This document shows positions 12,414 to 14,943 of a DNA stretch of 14,943 nt, piece by piece. How positions within the stretch are numbered: position 1 is the stretch's first letter; each line of letters begins with the position of its first letter. The position numbers were made by a program, and so were the translations under genes. Origin of the DNA: UBA288 sp964461885 (GTDB lineage: Archaea > Halobacteriota > Methanomicrobia > Methanomicrobiales > Methanospirillaceae); the NCBI GenBank assembly GCA_964461885.1, contig CAYWVY010000053.1:1-14943 (forward strand). The letters are read 5' to 3'. The notes under the pieces were generated by a model, which saw only the letters and a list, made by a program, of their open reading frames with translations, did no database searches and was not told the origin of the DNA.

Positions 12414-13451
12414 ATGCGGTGGCGCGGCTGGCTCCTCGTCTCGGTTCTCCTCTCAGCCGCCGTGCTCGCGGTCGTGCTCGCCCTGACCGTGGACGAGGCG
12501 ACCTATGCCGCGCTCGGAAGCCTCGACCTGCGCTGGCTCGGGGTCGCCCTCCTCGCCCACGGCGCAGCCCTCCTCTGCTGGGCCGGCCGGATCCGTGTCC
12601 TCTCGGCCGGCCTGGGATACCGTGTGCCGTACCGCGTGTGCGTCCCGATCGTGCTCGCGAACGTGCTCGCGGCCGCCGTCACGCCGTCGTCGGCCGGGGG
12701 CGAGCCCGTGCGGGTCCACGAACTCTACCGCGCGGGCGTCCGCGCCGGGGACGCGACCGCGGTCGTCGTGGCCGAGCGCCTCCTCGACGTCCTCCTGCTG
12801 CTTGCCGGGGTCGTGCTCGCGGTCGTGGTCCTCGAGCGGCAGCTGGTCGCCCTCGGCGTCAGCGGCGGCCCGCTCGTTCCCGCGATCGGCCTCTTCGTCC
12901 TGGCCTTCGCCGGCCTTCTCCTGCTCGCGCTCCGGTGGCCGCAGGGCCTGAAGCGCGCGCTCCTGGCCGTCACGGCCGTGCTCGGCCGCCGGCTCCCGGT
13001 CGGTATCGCGGAGCGGCTCGACCGGATCTCCGAACGGCTCGACCGCGAGGTCGATCACTTCCACGCCGCGTTCGGCCGGTTCGCCACCCGGGGACTGGGC
13101 CATCTTGCGGCGGGGCTCGTGCTCTCGGCCGGGTATTGGATCCTCGACTTCATGGTCGCCTCCTTCGTGCTTCTCGCACTGGGGCTGCCTCCGTCCTGGC
13201 TCCTCTCCCTCCTCTGCCAGATGCTCATCAACGTCATCTCGCTGCTGCCCGTCACCCCCGGCGGGGCCGGGCTCGCCGAGGCCTCGGCCGCCTCGCTCTA
13301 CGGGTTCTTCGTCCCGTCCTCGTCCCTCGGCGTCCTGGTTGTCCTCTGGCGGCTGATCATCTACCACCTGAACATCCTGCTCGGGCTCGGCGCCGGCATC
13401 GCGATCGTCCGGCGCGAAGCCGGGCGGCGCGAGCAGGTTCGCGAACCTTAA
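12414..13451 (+). CDS. AglD/MprF-type flippase-like integral membrane protein
   Basis: The protein has 345 residues with about eight hydrophobic segments, including 5-25, 41-60, 83-100, 118-140, 150-175, 225-250, 255-275 and 305-328. It belongs to the lysylphosphatidylglycerol synthase transmembrane family, as in the membrane part of archaeal AglD, recognised from LANVLAAAVTPSSAGGEPVR with a following RAGVRAGDATAVVVAERLLD, and the late motif LLPVTPGGAGLAEASAASLY. Members are thought to move or modify lipid-linked substrates across the membrane. There is no fused glycosyltransferase or aminoacyltransferase domain. It starts 1 nt after the DUF357 stop and precedes the mannose-1-phosphate guanylyltransferase gene by 26 nt. 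Together with the cis-prenyltransferase genes in the window this suggests a role with polyprenyl-linked sugars, which is inference. Confidence 0.85.
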   Translation: MRWRGWLLVSVLLSAAVLAVVLALTVDEATYAALGSLDLRWLGVALLAHGAALLCWAGRIRVLSAGLGYRVPYRVCVPIVLANVLAAAVTPSSAGGEPVRVHELYRAGVRAGDATAVVVAERLLDVLLLLAGVVLAVVVLERQLVALGVSGGPLVPAIGLFVLAFAGLLLLALRWPQGLKRALLAVTAVLGRRLPVGIAERLDRISERLDREVDHFHAAFGRFATRGLGHLAAGLVLSAGYWILDFMVASFVLLALGLPPSWLLSLLCQMLINVISLLPVTPGGAGLAEASAASLYGFFVPSSSLGVLVVLWRLIIYHLNILLGLGAGIAIVRREAGRREQVREP

Positions 13452-13477
13452 CCACCGCCGGGGACAACAGAGAGTAC

Positions 13478-14824
13478 ATGCAGTGCATCATCCTCGCGGG
13501 CGGCTCGGGGACCCGGCTCTGGCCGCTCTCGCGGGAGCAGTATCCCAAGCAGTTCCTGCCCGTCGGCGACCGGTCGCTCTTCCAGCGGACCTGGACGCGG
13601 GCCCGGGCCCTCGCCGGCGAGGACGGCGTCTGGATCGTCACGAACGAGGCCCACCGCTACCTGATCCGCGACCAGGTCGAGGCCCTCGGCGGCTCCTGCG
13701 ACGACATGCACCTGCTGGCCGAGCCCGCGGGCCGGAACACGCTCCCCGCCATCGCCTGGGCCATGGCCGCTCTCCGGGCGGACCGCGGCGACGCGATCGC
13801 GGCCGTCCTGCCGAGCGATCACCTGCTCGACGACGCTGCGCTCGACGCGATCCGGGGGGCCGCGCCCCTCGCCGCGGACCGGCTCGTCACGTTCGGCGTG
13901 ACGCCGACATCGCCGCACACCGGGTACGGGTACATCCGTCCCGGCGCACCGCTCTCCGGCGGGTACGAGGTCGACGCCTTCGTCGAGAAGCCCGACACCG
14001 CGACCGCGGAGACCTACGTCCGCGACGGCTACCTCTGGAACTCGGGCATGTTTTTGCTGTCGACGACCGTCTTCTTCGAGGAGCTCGCCCGCCTTCAGCC
14101 CGTGATCGCGGGTGCGATCGCCGTGCTCCCGCCGGAGTACGCAGGGATGCCGTCGGTCTCGATCGACTACGGCCTCCTCGAGCACTCGGACCGGGTCGCG
14201 GTCGCGCCGCTCGACGCCGCCTGGTCCGACCTGGGCGACTTCGCCGCCTTTGCGGCGGCCGAACCGGCCGATCCCGACGGAAACGCCGGCGCGGCGCTCT
14301 ACCTCGACAGCCGCGACAACTACGTCCGGTCGGAGGGGAAAACGGTCGGCCTGATCGGGGTCGAGGGTATGGTCGTGATCGATACGGACGACGCGCTCCT
14401 CGTCGCGAAGAAGAGCGAGACCGGGCGCGTGCGCGAGCTCGTGGCCGCGCTAAAGGCGGCCGGCGACCCGGTCGTGGTCCACCACCGCGAGGAGCACCGG
14501 CCCTGGGGGACGTACAAGGTGCTCGAGGAGAACGGCGCGTACAAGATCAAGCGGGTGACGGTCCGGCCCGGGCGCCGCCTCTCGCTCCAGCTCCACCACC
14601 ACCGCTCCGAGCACTGGATCGTGGTCTCGGGAACGGCCGAGGTCGTGCTCGAGGGCGAGGCCCGCCTGCTCGCGCAGGGAGAGTCGACCTTTGTCAAGAC
14701 CGGCCAGGTCCACCGGCTCGGGAACCCGGGCGTCATCCCGCTCGAGGTGATAGAGGTCCAGATCGGCGAGTACCTCGAGGAGGACGATATCGTCCGGTTC
14801 GAGGACGTCTACGGACGCTCGTAG
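13478..14824 (+). CDS. manC: Bifunctional mannose-1-phosphate guanylyltransferase / mannose-6-phosphate isomerase
   Basis: The protein has 448 residues. Residues 1-265 are the nucleotidyltransferase, with the signature LAGGSGTRLWPLSREQYPKQ at 6-25, PSDHL at 112-116, GYGYIR at 149-154, VEKPD at 169-173 and LWNSGMF at 186-192. It makes GDP-mannose from mannose 1-phosphate and GTP. Residues about 338-448 are the type II isomerase cupin: RPWGTYKVL at 341-349, LSLQLHHHRSEHWIVVSGTA at 368-387 with His and Glu metal ligands, and H412 in GQVHRLGNPG. This domain interconverts fructose 6-phosphate and mannose 6-phosphate. The length is slightly below the bacterial enzyme (about 470). GDP-mannose feeds mannosylation of glycolipids and glycoproteins. 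The ATG at 13478 fits the conserved start; a CTTAACC element near 13447-13453 may be a weak TATA box. Confidence 0.95.
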   Translation: MQCIILAGGSGTRLWPLSREQYPKQFLPVGDRSLFQRTWTRARALAGEDGVWIVTNEAHRYLIRDQVEALGGSCDDMHLLAEPAGRNTLPAIAWAMAALRADRGDAIAAVLPSDHLLDDAALDAIRGAAPLAADRLVTFGVTPTSPHTGYGYIRPGAPLSGGYEVDAFVEKPDTATAETYVRDGYLWNSGMFLLSTTVFFEELARLQPVIAGAIAVLPPEYAGMPSVSIDYGLLEHSDRVAVAPLDAAWSDLGDFAAFAAAEPADPDGNAGAALYLDSRDNYVRSEGKTVGLIGVEGMVVIDTDDALLVAKKSETGRVRELVAALKAAGDPVVVHHREEHRPWGTYKVLEENGAYKIKRVTVRPGRRLSLQLHHHRSEHWIVVSGTAEVVLEGEARLLAQGESTFVKTGQVHRLGNPGVIPLEVIEVQIGEYLEEDDIVRFEDVYGRS

Positions 14825-14834
14825 GAGCGGATAC

Positions 14835-14840
14835 TTTTTT
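14835..14840 (+). terminator. Oligo-T tract after manC
   Basis: Six T residues lie 10 nt after the manC stop in ATACTTTTTTCCCCC and are a likely archaeal terminator. The same AT-rich block is 28-37 nt before the ATG at 14868, so it could instead or also act as the TATA region of the next gene. Confidence 0.45.
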
Positions 14841-14867
14841 CCCCCTGCCGATTCCATCGAGTCCGTG

Positions 14868-14943
14868 ATGGTGGAGAAGTCGGGCCGGGAGGCCGAGCTG
14901 GCGGTCACGGGCATGCATTGCGCGACCTGCTCGCTCGCAGTCG
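14868..14943 (+). CDS. N-terminus of heavy-metal-associated-domain protein, probably copper-type P1B ATPase (partial)
   Basis: Only 25 codons are present before the right edge. They include GMHCATCSLAV, the metal-binding loop (GMxCxxC) of heavy-metal-associated domains, with the two cysteines at 18 and 21. This motif starts copper/silver-exporting P1B-type ATPases such as CopA as well as small copper chaperones. The 14-residue lead before the loop suits either. The ATG at 14868 is taken as start; an in-frame GTG directly before it (14865) is possible. There is no obvious ribosome-binding site. Confidence 0.7.
   Translation, partial: MVEKSGREAELAVTGMHCATCSLAV

Noticed and set aside
12453..13367. 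304-codon minus-strand frame opposite the flippase-like gene
   Set aside because: It is a highly charged, low-complexity shadow (Glu/Arg/Asp-rich) of a membrane protein's hydrophobic codons.
1..14943. tRNA or rRNA genes, insertion-sequence ends, CRISPR arrays
   Set aside because: No cloverleaf with a T-loop, no rRNA segment, no transposase motif and no regularly spaced repeats were recognised on reading both strands.

Overview
The window is very GC-rich DNA with strong G/C bias at third codon positions. It looks like chromosome from a methanogenic euryarchaeon, most likely of the order Methanomicrobiales (inference; no rRNA gene or methanogenesis gene is present to prove it). Archaeal signs are a diphthine synthase, a DUF357 protein, two cis-prenyltransferase-type proteins, archaeal type IV pilin-like membrane starts, TATA-like boxes about 25-30 nt before start codons, and short T-runs as likely terminators.

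Layout. (1) 1-990: the 5' end of a pilin-like membrane protein (minus strand) behind a clear TATA box, then about 350 bp of non-coding DNA with three copies of the palindrome TGTGTACACA, then a decayed C-terminal remnant of an alpha-glucan phosphorylase gene. (2) 987-2837 (minus): a membrane-anchored protein with a pilin-like N-terminus and a right-handed beta-helix. (3) 2927-6157 (plus): a radical SAM protein translationally coupled to a catalytic cis-prenyltransferase, then a zinc-ribbon/transmembrane protein. (4) 6166-8453 (minus): polX followed by a second, degenerate cis-prenyltransferase homologue, overlapping by ATGA. (5) 8535-11008 (plus): a DtxR-type regulator with a C-terminal FeoA domain, overlapping feoB. 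(6) 11100-14824 (plus): diphthine synthase, a duplicated DUF357 protein, an AglD/flippase-like membrane protein and mannose-1-phosphate guanylyltransferase/mannose-6-phosphate isomerase. (7) 14868-end: the start of a heavy-metal-binding-domain protein, probably a copper-type P1B ATPase.

How the genes fit together. Polyprenyl carrier synthesis (two cis-prenyltransferase homologues), a flippase-like membrane protein and GDP-mannose supply suggest a loosely clustered set for glycan assembly on a polyprenyl carrier. The regulator plus feoB form an iron uptake unit.

The most interesting observation is that the two cis-prenyltransferase homologues have complementary defects. One has the catalytic DGNRR motif but no C-terminal RXG motif. 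The other has lost DGNRR but ends in RFG. This is the arrangement expected of a heteromeric enzyme like eukaryotic DHDDS/NgBR. All homology statements come from reading motifs by eye; no search was run.
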